Shown: positions 53,863 to 63,773, numbered from the stretch's first letter. The stretch is DNA of 64,000 nt from an uncultured Carboxylicivirga sp. (GCA_947503525.1 CANNEA010000009.1:159175-223174), one strand, 5' to 3'. The notes: generated by a model not told the origin, from the sequence alone. Translations and numbers: made by a program.

Positions 53863-55254
53863 ATGAAACACGTATACTTAATATCTATATTAATAGGTCT
53901 GCTTTCCGTTTATTCCTGTACAAGTAAAAGACTTGTCAACAAGGCTGTAAAATTTGATGATGCCGGATTGTACTCCGATGCTGCCGCTCTCTACTACAAA
54001 TCGCTGGTAGCCAATTCAAATAACATTGATGCTCGACTAGGTTTGCAGAGAACCGGGCAACTTGTTTTCGATGATAAAATTGACGCTTTTAAAAATAAGT
54101 ATACGAATAGTACAGTCAAAGAAGCTGTTTACGCATACAGAGATGCCGAGAGTTATTACCAATCGCTGTCAAAATTAGGCGTTAAGCTTATTGCTCCAGA
54201 GGAACAAAAAGTCTACTATCAAGAAGTTAAAGATAAATACCTTGGTGAAATGTATGGACAAGCTCGAAAGGCCATTGAACTGGAAGAGTTTGCATCGGCA
54301 GAAGGCTTATTTAGCGAAATCCTGAAAATTGAACCTCAGTATAAGGATGCCAAAACCCAATGGATAACAGCAAAATATGAACCCGTCTATCGAAGAGGCA
54401 ATACCCTATTTAATACGGAACTTTATCGAAGTGCGTATTATGATTTTGAAAAGATAAATCGGGGAACCGAAGGTTATAAAAACAGCATTCAGTTGCAACA
54501 AGCGGCATTAAACAACGCTCAAATAACGATTGCATTTTTACCGGTTTACACTGCTTCATCAAGTAGAAAGTCGGCTGCATTGCAGTGCCAGCAGAAAATT
54601 CTCAATAGTGTACAAAATATAAAATCACCATTCTATAAAACGCTTAGTGGCGAATCAATCCAATCAATAAGAGGCTGGGATAACATACGCGATCAAGATG
54701 TTGCCATTCAACTGGCTCAACAGTTAGGGCACGAATTCGAAGCTAAAAGTATATTTAAAAGCGAACTGAATAAATACTCAAAATCCCAAGGCCGACTTTC
54801 TAAGTACGAAAAAAGAGGATATTTTAAACGTACCGTTCAAGTCACTAATCCTGATACTAATTTAAAGGAACAGAAAGTTGTTTACGACAAAATACGTTAT
54901 TACGAGTATAAGCAAAAGAATCAATTATTAGTGGAATTGAATTATTCTCTTATACGTATAGATAGGGATGAAATGGCCGTTGCCAATTCATTCTATGCAA
55001 ATGAGACTGATCAAATCCACTATGCACGATTCGATGGAGATTATAAAAATCTTGTGCCGGGATATTGGAAATCCTCAAGTAAAGATTCTGATGAAGATCA
55101 AGTATACGATGACGCCTCATCAATAGCGCGTTTACATGAAATACTTAAAAACAGGTCAGAGATTAAGTCAACTTCTCAACTCGAAAAGGAAGCATTTGAC
55201 CGATGTGCACAACAAATAGCTCAGCACATAAGTGAATACCAACCTGAAAACTAA
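53863..55254 (+). CDS. TPR-containing lipoprotein
   Basis: 463 residues. Lipoprotein signal SVYSCTSKRLVNKAV with lipidated Cys near 19. Two or three tetratricopeptide-like units follow (DAGLYSDAAALYYKSLVANS, ELEEFASAEGLFSEILKIEP, NTELYRSAYYDFEKI), then a beta-alpha domain that starts ITIAFLPVY and resembles the first strand of CsgG/LpoB-type lipoproteins. The C-terminus includes SLIRIDRDEMAVANSFYANETD, also reminiscent of LpoB. It is 23 bases ahead of the LPP20 lipoprotein gene. An outer-membrane accessory role is likely; function unknown. Confidence 0.75.
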   Translation: MKHVYLISILIGLLSVYSCTSKRLVNKAVKFDDAGLYSDAAALYYKSLVANSNNIDARLGLQRTGQLVFDDKIDAFKNKYTNSTVKEAVYAYRDAESYYQSLSKLGVKLIAPEEQKVYYQEVKDKYLGEMYGQARKAIELEEFASAEGLFSEILKIEPQYKDAKTQWITAKYEPVYRRGNTLFNTELYRSAYYDFEKINRGTEGYKNSIQLQQAALNNAQITIAFLPVYTASSSRKSAALQCQQKILNSVQNIKSPFYKTLSGESIQSIRGWDNIRDQDVAIQLAQQLGHEFEAKSIFKSELNKYSKSQGRLSKYEKRGYFKRTVQVTNPDTNLKEQKVVYDKIRYYEYKQKNQLLVELNYSLIRIDRDEMAVANSFYANETDQIHYARFDGDYKNLVPGYWKSSSKDSDEDQVYDDASSIARLHEILKNRSEIKSTSQLEKEAFDRCAQQIAQHISEYQPEN

Positions 55255-55277
55255 TCAACACGCTGAATCGAATTCAA

Positions 55278-56273
55278 ATGTCAATACAAAAAGCTTTAAT
55301 TATAGTTCTTGTAATCCTATCTGCCTCAGCTTGCCAGTCAAAAAAAAAGCAAGCTGAAATACTTGAACTTTCAAAACCAAGCTGGTTAAAAGAACGCCCG
55401 GTTTCATCAACATATTACTATGGCATTGGCGTTACTTCAAAAGTTGGATCAGCTGTATTTTACGAAGAAAAGGCAAAGGAACGTGCCCTTGCTGATATTG
55501 CTAAACAAATACACACACAGATTAAAAGTGAGACCAGCTTTTATAAAATGGAAGATAATAAAGGTGCTCACGAATATATCCAAAGTCGTATTAAAGCAAC
55601 ATCCAACGCCTTTCTTGAGGGATATGAGTTCATTGATAAATGGCAAGATGATCGGAATGTTTACGCTTTTTATCAACTCTCAAAGCAGGAGTATGCCATC
55701 CGTAAAGCTGCACGTAAAGAAAAGGCCATTGAACTTGCCACATTAAAGTTAAATCAAGCCAAAGAGCAGCGATCAAAGAATCAGGTTTTATTAGCTTTAG
55801 AACTCTATGCTGCGTCTATAGATGCCGTAAGTGGCTATCTAAACGAGGAGGTATCTATCACAAATAATGGAAGGAAAACAGACCTTTTTGTTGAATCGAA
55901 AAATGGAATAGTTGAAATCATTAAACTATTAGATATAAGCACTAATAAAAAAGAGATCATTAATTCTGATGAATCATCCGTTCCAGAAGGTCAAGCCAAA
56001 ATTTCCATCCATTATAATAGTTTACCAACATCCGATATACCGGTTGTCTTTAATTATACAGGAGGATATATAGTTAACGATAAAGGTCAAAGTAATGAAG
56101 CTGGTCAACTACCAAGTCCTCGTCTACCATACAACAATAAAACCTCTGAATCCTTAACAGCCTCAATTGACTATACTAATCTAAGCAGGCTAGTAAGTAA
56201 AAATCTGTTTGTCCGCCAATTAATAAAACAACAGAACACTAATACTTGCAGAATAGCAGTTAAGTTTAAATAA
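55278..56273 (+). CDS. LPP20-family lipoprotein
   Basis: 331 residues. Lipoprotein signal ILSASACQSKKKQAEI. The LPP20 domain shows PSWLKERPVSSTYYYGIGVTS, EEKAKERALADIAKQIHTQIKS and GYEFIDKWQDDRNVYAFYQLSK, as in surface lipoproteins related to Helicobacter Lpp20. A helical segment and a C-terminal beta domain follow. It is cotranscribed with the TPR lipoprotein and ends at a shared bidirectional terminator. Confidence 0.82.
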   Translation: MSIQKALIIVLVILSASACQSKKKQAEILELSKPSWLKERPVSSTYYYGIGVTSKVGSAVFYEEKAKERALADIAKQIHTQIKSETSFYKMEDNKGAHEYIQSRIKATSNAFLEGYEFIDKWQDDRNVYAFYQLSKQEYAIRKAARKEKAIELATLKLNQAKEQRSKNQVLLALELYAASIDAVSGYLNEEVSITNNGRKTDLFVESKNGIVEIIKLLDISTNKKEIINSDESSVPEGQAKISIHYNSLPTSDIPVVFNYTGGYIVNDKGQSNEAGQLPSPRLPYNNKTSESLTASIDYTNLSRLVSKNLFVRQLIKQQNTNTCRIAVKFK

Positions 56274-56278
56274 AAATA

Positions 56279-56310
56279 AAAGGTGAATCCAATCGAGGAT
56301 TCACCTTTTT
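56279..56310. terminator. Bidirectional terminator between LPP20 gene and nadC
   Basis: Perfect 10-bp stem AGGTGAATCC / GGATTCACCT (56281-56290, 56297-56306), 6-base loop, flanked by an A-run on the left and a T-run on the right, serving the convergent genes. Confidence 0.88.
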
Positions 56311-56332
56311 CAATTCGAATGTGTATAGTTTA

Positions 56333-57187
56333 CTAGTATGCCTTTAAACTCAAATCTAAACTCTTGATATGATGGGTTAGTGCTCCCACAGAAATATAAT
56401 CAACTCCACATTCAGCATAAGCACGTATTGTATCCATTGTTATACCTCCTGATGATTCTATCTCATATTGTCCATTAATCAATTCAACCGCTTTCTTTGT
56501 ATCATTGGTAGAAAAATTATCCAACATAATTCGTTGAATCCCTCCAACTTTTAATACTTCATTTAGCTCAGTAAAGTTACGGACTTCAACCTCAATTTTC
56601 AGATCTTTATTCTTATCCTTGAGGTAACTTTTAACTGCTATTACTGCCTTTTCAATTCCACCAGCAAAGTCAATATGATTATCTTTTAGCATAACCATAT
56701 CATAGAGCCCCATACGATGGTTTACCCCTCCTCCTATTCGCACCGCCTCTTTCTCGAGAAATCTCATTCCTGGTGTTGTCTTTCGGGTATCTAAAATCCT
56801 TGTTTTGGTTCCTTCAAGATGGTCAACATACTCTTTAGTTTTTGTGGCAATACCACTCATACGTTGCATTATATTCAGAACTAAACGCTCCGCTTGAAGT
56901 AATGAGCAAACAGAACCGAAGGCTTTTAACACAATTTGCCCAGGCACAACTAAAGTTCCATCTTCAATTAATTTCTCAATTTTTATACTCGGATCTACTT
57001 TCTCAAAAACTGATATTCCAATTTCAACACCTGCTAATACACCTTTCTCCTTTACCAAGAGTTTAACTTTACCATGAGCGTCAGAAGGGATACATGATCT
57101 TGAAGAGTGATCGCCATCTCCTATGTCTTCACGGATGGCCAAATCGATAATAGCGTCAATAAATTCCTTATTCATTTTGTTTTTCAA
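56333..57187 (-). CDS. nadC: Nicotinate-nucleotide pyrophosphorylase (carboxylating)
   Basis: 284 residues. Motifs: EDIGDGDHSSRSCIP, LVLNIMQRMSGIATKT, RILDTRKTTPGMRFLEKEAV, GGGVNHRMGLYDMVMLKDNH and ESSGGITMDTIRAYAECGVDYISVG split over the barrel. It turns quinolinate and PRPP into NaMN in NAD synthesis. The start at 57187 overlaps the DUF4783 gene by 20 bases; an internal ATG four codons on is also possible. Confidence 0.95.
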   Translation of the reverse strand: MKNKMNKEFIDAIIDLAIREDIGDGDHSSRSCIPSDAHGKVKLLVKEKGVLAGVEIGISVFEKVDPSIKIEKLIEDGTLVVPGQIVLKAFGSVCSLLQAERLVLNIMQRMSGIATKTKEYVDHLEGTKTRILDTRKTTPGMRFLEKEAVRIGGGVNHRMGLYDMVMLKDNHIDFAGGIEKAVIAVKSYLKDKNKDLKIEVEVRNFTELNEVLKVGGIQRIMLDNFSTNDTKKAVELINGQYEIESSGGITMDTIRAYAECGVDYISVGALTHHIKSLDLSLKAY

Positions 57188-57572
57188 TTCTTAATTGGTG
57201 AATCAACACCTCTGAACCATTTAACTTTGTGAGAAATGTAAAACGAAAACGGTGCGAAGCTGATGAATAATTACCAATAGCAAAAGATGCATTTTCTTTC
57301 TTCCCTTTATGGATTAGTTCAAAATCACTTACCGGATATTTATTAAAAAAATTCTTCATCACCATTTCTGCTTGTTTTTTGCTATAAACACCAGTTTTTG
57401 ACGGAAGAACAATTTCAATATTATCAAAGAAACCATCCGCTAAGGATTGTGAATCACCTTGCTTAATAGCTGTAATTACTTCAGAGGAAACAACATCTCC
57501 CTGCTGAGCAGTACTATGCTGAACAGCAAGTAATGACAATAAGAAAAAAATGAAACTAGTACGAATTTTCAT
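57168..57572 (-). CDS. DUF4783 exported protein
   Basis: 134 residues. Signal peptide to about residue 22 (VQHSTAQQGD), then a small alpha+beta domain of the NTF2-like DUF4783 type: ITAIKQGDSQSLADGFFDNI, MVMKNFFNKYPVSDFELIHKG and FLTKLNGSEVLIHQLRIEK. Function unknown. The family commonly sits beside nadC in Bacteroidetes, as here, with translational coupling. Confidence 0.85.
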   Translation of the reverse strand: MKIRTSFIFFLLSLLAVQHSTAQQGDVVSSEVITAIKQGDSQSLADGFFDNIEIVLPSKTGVYSKKQAEMVMKNFFNKYPVSDFELIHKGKKENASFAIGNYSSASHRFRFTFLTKLNGSEVLIHQLRIEKQNE

Positions 57573-57775
57573 TATAAGTCTTTTAGTATTTGATTAACCC
57601 TACAAAAATCAAGCCTTACTTTTTTATTTGCCTTTTTTCTTGCTTATTCAACCTTTATCGATTGTTTTATACAATCTCTCACTAATTTTATCAACAAATG
57701 TATTGAATTAGCATAATTAACTAACACTTTTACCTTTTTAAATTTAAATAGATAAAGGCAAAACAATATATACGC

Positions 57776-58249
57776 ATGAAAATACAATTAGTTATGATAG
57801 GTAAAACGGATGACTCCTATCTTATTGAAGGAATAGCAAAATATCAGCAAAGACTAAAGCATTATATCTCAATTGAATTAAAAATCATACCCGATTTAAA
57901 GAAAACGAAGAAGCTGAGTGAAGAACAACAAAAAAAACTGGAAGGCGCTCAAATCCTCGATAACCATAAAGCCGGAGACATTATGATTCTATTGGATGAA
58001 AATGGCAAGGAATTTTCTTCGGTAAATTTTTCAAAGTTTATCGAATCTAAAATGATCTCTGGCATAAAACGACTGGTCTTTGTAATTGGCGGACCATATG
58101 GTTTCTCAGACGAAGTATACTCTAAAGCCAGTTCAAAACTAAGTCTGTCAAAAATGACTTTTTCGCACCAAATGGTACGTCTTTTTTTTGTTGAACAGAT
58201 TTACAGAGCAATGACAATTCTTAAAAATGAGCCATACCATCATCAGTAG
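57776..58249 (+). CDS. rlmH: 23S rRNA pseudouridine-1915 N3-methyltransferase
   Basis: 157 residues, usual length. SPOUT fold: MKIQLVMIGKTDDSYLIEGI, IMILLDENGKEFSSVNFSKF, LVFVIGGPYGFSDEVYSKAS and the C-terminal FSHQMVRLFFVEQIYRAM, EPYHH. It modifies helix 69 of 23S rRNA. Confidence 0.97.
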   Translation: MKIQLVMIGKTDDSYLIEGIAKYQQRLKHYISIELKIIPDLKKTKKLSEEQQKKLEGAQILDNHKAGDIMILLDENGKEFSSVNFSKFIESKMISGIKRLVFVIGGPYGFSDEVYSKASSKLSLSKMTFSHQMVRLFFVEQIYRAMTILKNEPYHHQ

Positions 58250-58345
58250 CCTTTTAGTTGCACGGTTTTTGCATATCTTTAACTTGTCAAACCTAATTCT
58301 ACTCAGATCAAATAAGCAGCAATAGCTTGAACAAAGAAATAATTT

Positions 58346-61300
58346 ATGTCAGCTCAACAACCAAAAATCTACACTTATTTTGCTCTTGCCATAATCCTCT
58401 TTTTATTTGGAAAAATAGCTGAATCCATTTTTGATGTTGACTATACGGAGACTCAAGATGTAAGAACAATACAAAATGCTATCTGGAAAAAAGAATTGCA
58501 ACTTCAAACAAGTCTGAACATTTTTAATTCCATTGACTTCGAAAATAAACAGACGGTCTGGGCAATTATGGATTCTTTATCCAACTCTGATTATCACTAT
58601 TATCTATTTAAAGATTCAACCCCAATTGCCTGGTCAACAGATGCCATACCGATACATAATTTCAACCCTAATCAATCCACTAACTCATTTAAAAAGTTTC
58701 CTAATGGTTGGCATTTAGTCTCGACTCATCAAACAGGTCAACACCAAATTGTTGCTTTATGTCTTATAAAAGAAGAGTACACCTATCAGAATAAATTTTT
58801 GTCGAATGAGTTTTCCAAGGACATTAGTTTAAATCATCGACCTGAAATATCTTTGGCGAAGAGTTCAAACGCTTCTCATCACATTGTAGATTTGGATAAG
58901 AAGTACCTGTTTTCAATCGAATTCAATCCATTCGATTACCATATTGCCTCGCCTAGCATTCTGTTCCTATTAATAAACCTGATCTCAATCTTATTATTAC
59001 TAATTGCTGGCAGCAAACTGCTTATTAAATATAATTCCTGGAAGAATAGCAATTATCTATTCCTGATTAGTATTATATATTTATTTCTGATTTATCTTTT
59101 TTTCCAGCATTGGGCAATCCCAGAAGATTTTTATTATACAGCCTTATTCTCGCCATCAACATTTGCTGTTTCCGATTGGCTGCCTTCATTAGGGAGTTTA
59201 GTTTTTTTCGGATTATTATTATTGTATTGGAGTTTTTGGTTTTTTAAATATTATAAAAAACCCCGAGCTCTCGAAAAAATTCATAATGATCGTAAATCAT
59301 ATTACCTTACAATTTCCGTTGCAATATTTCTGATACTTTGTCTTTTTCTTTTTACTAATGACCTAATATACATGCTTGTAAGAAATTCATCACAAGCATC
59401 TATTCTTTTCAACATTGAAGATCTTAACGAAATAGCAATTCTAAAAATATTTATTCTGGTATTATTATTTCTCTCTGTCTCAGTTATCCTGGAGAAATTA
59501 ATAATATCATTCAAAAAAGATTTATCCTACCTGGGCTTCAGTATAATTAGTTGCCTCGGCTTTTTAATATTATGGGGAATTAGCCTAATTTCTGATTTCG
59601 ATATTTATATAGGGAGTCTCGCATTTTTCTTATTTATATCGGGTATCCTATACACCGCTAAACGAAATACAAAGAATAGTATTACCTACAGTACTTTCGT
59701 AATTATAATCTTTTTCATATCGGCATATAATGTATTCTTTCTTTACCATTATAATGTTGAAAAAGAAGTGCGAAACCGGGAGTTACTCATCGAAAATCTA
59801 TCCTTTAAACTATTAAGAGAAGCCGATCCAATTGCGGAAATGTACCTGGAGGATATTGAAGCCAGAATTTTCGAGGATGAAATTCTACTTAATTTGCTTC
59901 AGCAGAACCAAATTAATGAAGGATTAATCCAGGATCATCTTAAGAAGAACTATTTTCATGGCTATTGGCAACGTTACGAAATGCAAGTCACTGCTTGCTG
60001 GCCTGAAGTAGATTTGGTAATGCAACAAGATCAGAGTACAATGAATTGTTATACGTACTTTGAAGACATGCAATTTAATTATGGACAGTCCATTCCTAAT
60101 TGCGATCATTTTCATTTTCTTGATAACGACAATGGGCAGGTGAGTTACTTTGGAAAAACATGTTTTTTTAGAGGAGATGATAAATTTGAAACCACATTAT
60201 TTTTTGAAATAAATTCCAAACCTACGTTCTCGGGACTAGGATATCCTGAACTATTAACCAACGAACAAGAACAGGTAAATTCAAGTATTTTAAAAAACTA
60301 TTCATTCGCAAAATATCTGGATGGAAACCTTGTTAAACAATTTGGAAACCATCGCTACCCAATTAATAATTCTAAGTACCGCTCTACCCTTCTGGAGAAG
60401 AATTTTCAGAAGGACGACGAAATGACGCATTTAGTATATACTCCAAATGAAGACACAATAATTGTCCTCTCAAGACATAAAATTAAATTATTCCATGTTT
60501 TGATGGCCTTTTCTACCTTTTTCATATTGTTCTTTTTATTGGCAACTGCCGTTGTCATATCATCGAAAATAAAACAGGACAGACATATATTAAACTTCAC
60601 GATTCAGGAAAGAATTCAAATTGCATTTGTGGGCTTAATGATCATGATATTAGTAGTGATGGGGGCCAGTTCTGTTTACTATTCCATCTATCAATTCAAG
60701 CAAAAGAATAATCAAATGTTATCTCAACGTATAAAGTCAGTATTGCAGGAGATGGAACAAAAGATTGTTAACGAGCCAATTCTTGATTATGAGATGCAGG
60801 AATATCTTCAGTATCTACTTCAAAAATTTTCCAATGTTTTCTACAGCGACATTAATCTTTATAACCTTGATGGGCAACTGCTAGCCACTTCTCGTCCTGA
60901 ATTATATCAAAAAGGATTAACAGGTCGAATGATGAATCCGCAAGCTTTTATTGAACTGGCTCATGAACGAAAAACTGAATACATTCACGAAGAATCAATT
61001 GGTTCATTAAATTTCACATCAGCCTATTTACCCATCTACAATTATGAAAACCAAGTTTTAGCTTACTTAAATCTTCCTTATTTCGTTGGGAATAATGAAC
61101 TTAAATCAGAGGTTTCTTCACTAATCGTGGCCGTTGTTAATGCCTACCTTCTATTCATATTGTTCTCCATTGGATTAGCTGTAATTATATCACGTCGAAT
61201 TACTCGTCCTCTGATGCTAATCCAGGATAGATTAGCGCAAATACGACTTGGACAGCAAAATAAAAAAATAGGCTATAAAGGTACAGATGAAATTGGTGGA

Positions 61301-62044
61301 CTGGTCAAAGAATATAATCGCATGGTAGATGAAATATCTGAAAGTGCCGAAAAATTAGCTAAATCTGAACGGGAAATGGCCTGGAGAGAAATGGCCAAAC
61401 AAATTGCACATGAGATTAAAAACCCTTTGACACCAATGAAATTGAGCGTTCAATATTTATTGCGTGCATGGGATGAACAACAGGATTTTGAGAGTTATCT
61501 TAAACGTGTTTCGACTACATTAATCGAACAAATCGATCAGTTACATGTCATTGCCAACGAATTTTCCAATTTTGCCAAAATGCCGCAAGCAAATAGGAAA
61601 AAGGTGAAAATTGTTGATAAACTGGAAAGTGTATTATCGCTCTTTGAAAAATCAAAAAAAGACATTCATTTTCATTTAGAAGTAGAAGATCGGGATCTCA
61701 CTATTTTTGCAGATAATGACCAGCTAATAAGCGTTTTTAACAATGTGATTAAAAATGCTGTTCAAGCAATACCGAGAGACCAAAGTGGAAATATTAATAT
61801 AACGGTTCAAAAAAAGAGTCCTAATGTCCTGTTAACATTTTCAGATAATGGGCGAGGTATGGATTCGGAAACAATCAAGAAAATATTCATGCCCAATTTC
61901 ACAACCAAATCTTCAGGCATGGGACTTGGTTTATCCATTGTAAAAAACATTGTTAAAAATAGCGGTGGCGAGATATGGTTTGAAACAACACAATTTATCG
62001 GCACATCTTTTTATATTGAGTTTCCAATTTATGAAGGGGCTTAA
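58346..62044 (+). CDS. NtrY-like membrane histidine kinase, 1232 residues
   Basis: One N-terminal helix, an extracytoplasmic domain (~30-200), then a block of about eight helices (~205-460), a second extracytoplasmic region (~480-715), more helices (~718-775), another sensor loop (~780-925), a helix and HAMP (~950-1000). The kinase core has AHEIKNPLTPMKLSVQYLLR (His1022), NVIKNAVQAI (N box), FSDNGRGMD (G1) and SGMGLGLSIVKNI (G2). The PLTPMKLS form is the NtrY class. No response regulator is adjacent. The size and number of membrane segments are well above NtrY norms. The input signal is unknown. Confidence 0.88.
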   Translation: MSAQQPKIYTYFALAIILFLFGKIAESIFDVDYTETQDVRTIQNAIWKKELQLQTSLNIFNSIDFENKQTVWAIMDSLSNSDYHYYLFKDSTPIAWSTDAIPIHNFNPNQSTNSFKKFPNGWHLVSTHQTGQHQIVALCLIKEEYTYQNKFLSNEFSKDISLNHRPEISLAKSSNASHHIVDLDKKYLFSIEFNPFDYHIASPSILFLLINLISILLLLIAGSKLLIKYNSWKNSNYLFLISIIYLFLIYLFFQHWAIPEDFYYTALFSPSTFAVSDWLPSLGSLVFFGLLLLYWSFWFFKYYKKPRALEKIHNDRKSYYLTISVAIFLILCLFLFTNDLIYMLVRNSSQASILFNIEDLNEIAILKIFILVLLFLSVSVILEKLIISFKKDLSYLGFSIISCLGFLILWGISLISDFDIYIGSLAFFLFISGILYTAKRNTKNSITYSTFVIIIFFISAYNVFFLYHYNVEKEVRNRELLIENLSFKLLREADPIAEMYLEDIEARIFEDEILLNLLQQNQINEGLIQDHLKKNYFHGYWQRYEMQVTACWPEVDLVMQQDQSTMNCYTYFEDMQFNYGQSIPNCDHFHFLDNDNGQVSYFGKTCFFRGDDKFETTLFFEINSKPTFSGLGYPELLTNEQEQVNSSILKNYSFAKYLDGNLVKQFGNHRYPINNSKYRSTLLEKNFQKDDEMTHLVYTPNEDTIIVLSRHKIKLFHVLMAFSTFFILFFLLATAVVISSKIKQDRHILNFTIQERIQIAFVGLMIMILVVMGASSVYYSIYQFKQKNNQMLSQRIKSVLQEMEQKIVNEPILDYEMQEYLQYLLQKFSNVFYSDINLYNLDGQLLATSRPELYQKGLTGRMMNPQAFIELAHERKTEYIHEESIGSLNFTSAYLPIYNYENQVLAYLNLPYFVGNNELKSEVSSLIVAVVNAYLLFILFSIGLAVIISRRITRPLMLIQDRLAQIRLGQQNKKIGYKGTDEIGGLVKEYNRMVDEISESAEKLAKSEREMAWREMAKQIAHEIKNPLTPMKLSVQYLLRAWDEQQDFESYLKRVSTTLIEQIDQLHVIANEFSNFAKMPQANRKKVKIVDKLESVLSLFEKSKKDIHFHLEVEDRDLTIFADNDQLISVFNNVIKNAVQAIPRDQSGNINITVQKKSPNVLLTFSDNGRGMDSETIKKIFMPNFTTKSSGMGLGLSIVKNIVKNSGGEIWFETTQFIGTSFYIEFPIYEGA

Positions 62045-62421
62045 TTATAATCCGTATCAATAACTTTTGTTTCAGACCAAAGTTCGCCCAGTCGACGTTC
62101 TTTAAAGAAGAACAGATAAATCTCATAGAGATTCAATAAGGGAATTAGAAAAATAATATTCCTGATCAGTGATTTTTCAGGAGAATCAACAATACTGGAA
62201 TTATCATACTCTTTAACCAATTTAATCTTAAATAATTTACGACCATAACTCTGTCCCTTTGTAAAAGGCATTGAATCCTTAAACAGAAAGTAAATTAATC
62301 CAAATATCCACCCAATACGAGGAAACATACTTAGTCCAATCGATATCATTATATCCAGACTAAACGCCAGTAATCTTGAATAAAATAATGATGTTGAACC
62401 AAATTGACCAAACATGTTCAT
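62041..62421 (-). CDS. RDD-family membrane protein
   Basis: 126 residues. The RDD domain shows SRLLAFSLDIMISIGLSMF (R..D) and SYGRKLFKIKLVKEYD, with three membrane helices. Role unknown; it is often linked to ion exchange or lipid metabolism. It overlaps the kinase gene by four bases, converging. Confidence 0.85.
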   Translation of the reverse strand: MNMFGQFGSTSLFYSRLLAFSLDIMISIGLSMFPRIGWIFGLIYFLFKDSMPFTKGQSYGRKLFKIKLVKEYDNSSIVDSPEKSLIRNIIFLIPLLNLYEIYLFFFKERRLGELWSETKVIDTDYN

Positions 62422-62432
62422 CTTAGATCACA

Positions 62433-63011
62433 TTAATTAATATCATTCATGTGTATAATGTTATTAATAATTGCGTAAACTGTCAAACCTGAAACCGTTT
62501 TTATACCCAATTTTCGCGTAATGTTTTTTCGATGCGAAATAACGGTATGTGTACTAATAAACTCTTTTTCTCCAATTTCCTTATTTGTTAAACCAAGAGC
62601 CACACATTTCAAAATTAATTTCTCACGAGGACTTAATTCCTGCGTTTCCGAATCAGAAGATTGAACAGATTTCACCTTATTTAAAACTTCCTGTATACGA
62701 TCAAATATTTCAGCTTTTGAGTGTAGAAGTGAAATTTGATTACGTGGGGCTTCAGTCGGTAAGGCCGAATTAAACAAATAGAGAACATGCGTATCTTTAG
62801 TTAACAATTCGTCAACCTTATTTTCAACTTCTTGAGATAACATTGATGTGTTAATGAGAATAATTTTCGGCAAGAGACTCTCTATAGCCTCCAAACAATC
62901 TGATGAATTATCCACAACTTTTATTTGACTAATTTGATCAAATTGGTCCAGAAAAGCATAAAAACCAGAGCCTATTATATATGATTGGTCTGCGATCAGA
63001 ATATTGATCAT
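62433..63011 (-). CDS. LuxR-type regulator with pseudo-receiver
   Basis: 192 residues. The C-terminal LuxR/NarL HTH is intact: ELSPREKLILKCVALGLTNK and EFISTHTVISHRKNITRKLG. The N-terminal part has a receiver-like layout, but the phosphoacceptor position reads ILINTSML (Asn54 instead of Asp) and the acidic pocket has a single Asp (ILIADQS, Asp8). Phosphorylation is therefore unlikely. It follows the hemerythrin gene by 5 bases, probably under the same promoter, so its input may be redox or nitrosative stress. Confidence 0.88.
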   Translation of the reverse strand: MINILIADQSYIIGSGFYAFLDQFDQISQIKVVDNSSDCLEAIESLLPKIILINTSMLSQEVENKVDELLTKDTHVLYLFNSALPTEAPRNQISLLHSKAEIFDRIQEVLNKVKSVQSSDSETQELSPREKLILKCVALGLTNKEIGEKEFISTHTVISHRKNITRKLGIKTVSGLTVYAIINNIIHMNDIN

Positions 63012-63016
63012 GGGTC

Positions 63017-63757
63017 CTATTTTTTATTTTTCAATACTGTTTCCAACTCATCTTCCATCTTCTTAACCCTTGGAAATAAAACTTTTTCTTCTAGATCAGC
63101 ATGATCCATAAGGTCACTTTCAAGACGGAAAATATCAAAAATAAGGTTGTTGTATTGACAGTTATCGATTGGAGGAGGCAGATACTTCAGTAATATATTT
63201 TTAAGGTCATATAATGTCTCTTCAATATTATTGTGGTCCTCATGATATCGCTCCATTGAATAAGGACCATTTGTTAGATCATCAATTTGCCCTTCTTTAA
63301 TCCTTCTTATCTTTTGTGATAAAGCCTCTATATATGGAAATACATTTCCCTCTTCCATTTCGATATGAGTGGTAAATTCCTTTATGTATTCTCTGAAGAA
63401 ATTTAAAAGCAGGGCAACATTCTTTTCATTGGGATCAACCTCCTTCTCAATATTAATGATTTGCCGTTCAATTTCAGGAATACGATACTCAAGGTAACAG
63501 CGGTGTGCATTTTTGAGATAAGAGATCAGCCATTCAACCGGAAATTCGTTAAAATATTCTACTTTAAAATAGTCTTTGTCATGAAAGGCATTAGATAATT
63601 GTAGAAAAAAACTCAGATCCACATCTTGAGATGTACAAACCTCTTCGACCGTCTTTTCCCTAAACCCCAATGGTATATTTAATCGCTGAACTACTGCCAA
63701 TAGCTGAATATCCTTTTGGATAACATCAACCATTTTCATATCTGCTGTAATATGCAT
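63017..63757 (-). CDS. Hemerythrin-domain iron-sulfur repair protein (Ric/ScdA-like)
   Basis: 246 residues. An N-terminal ScdA_N-like helical head (1-~75, LNIPLGFREKTVEEVCTSQ) is followed by a hemerythrin bundle whose ligands show as NAHRCYLEYRIPE, FTTHIEMEEGNVFPYIE, MERYHEDHNNIEE and LMDHADLEEKVLFPRV. The di-iron centre could release iron for Fe-S cluster repair or bind nitric oxide or oxygen. It is the first gene of a pair with the LuxR regulator. Confidence 0.88.
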   Translation of the reverse strand: MHITADMKMVDVIQKDIQLLAVVQRLNIPLGFREKTVEEVCTSQDVDLSFFLQLSNAFHDKDYFKVEYFNEFPVEWLISYLKNAHRCYLEYRIPEIERQIINIEKEVDPNEKNVALLLNFFREYIKEFTTHIEMEEGNVFPYIEALSQKIRRIKEGQIDDLTNGPYSMERYHEDHNNIEETLYDLKNILLKYLPPPIDNCQYNNLIFDIFRLESDLMDHADLEEKVLFPRVKKMEDELETVLKNKK

Positions 63758-63773
63758 GCTTTTTAAGTTTGCT

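Noticed and set aside
57695..57702. TACATTTG as promoter of DUF4783-nadC
   Set aside because: It fits the -7 form, but no -33 element is at the right spacing and it lies 123 bases from the start.
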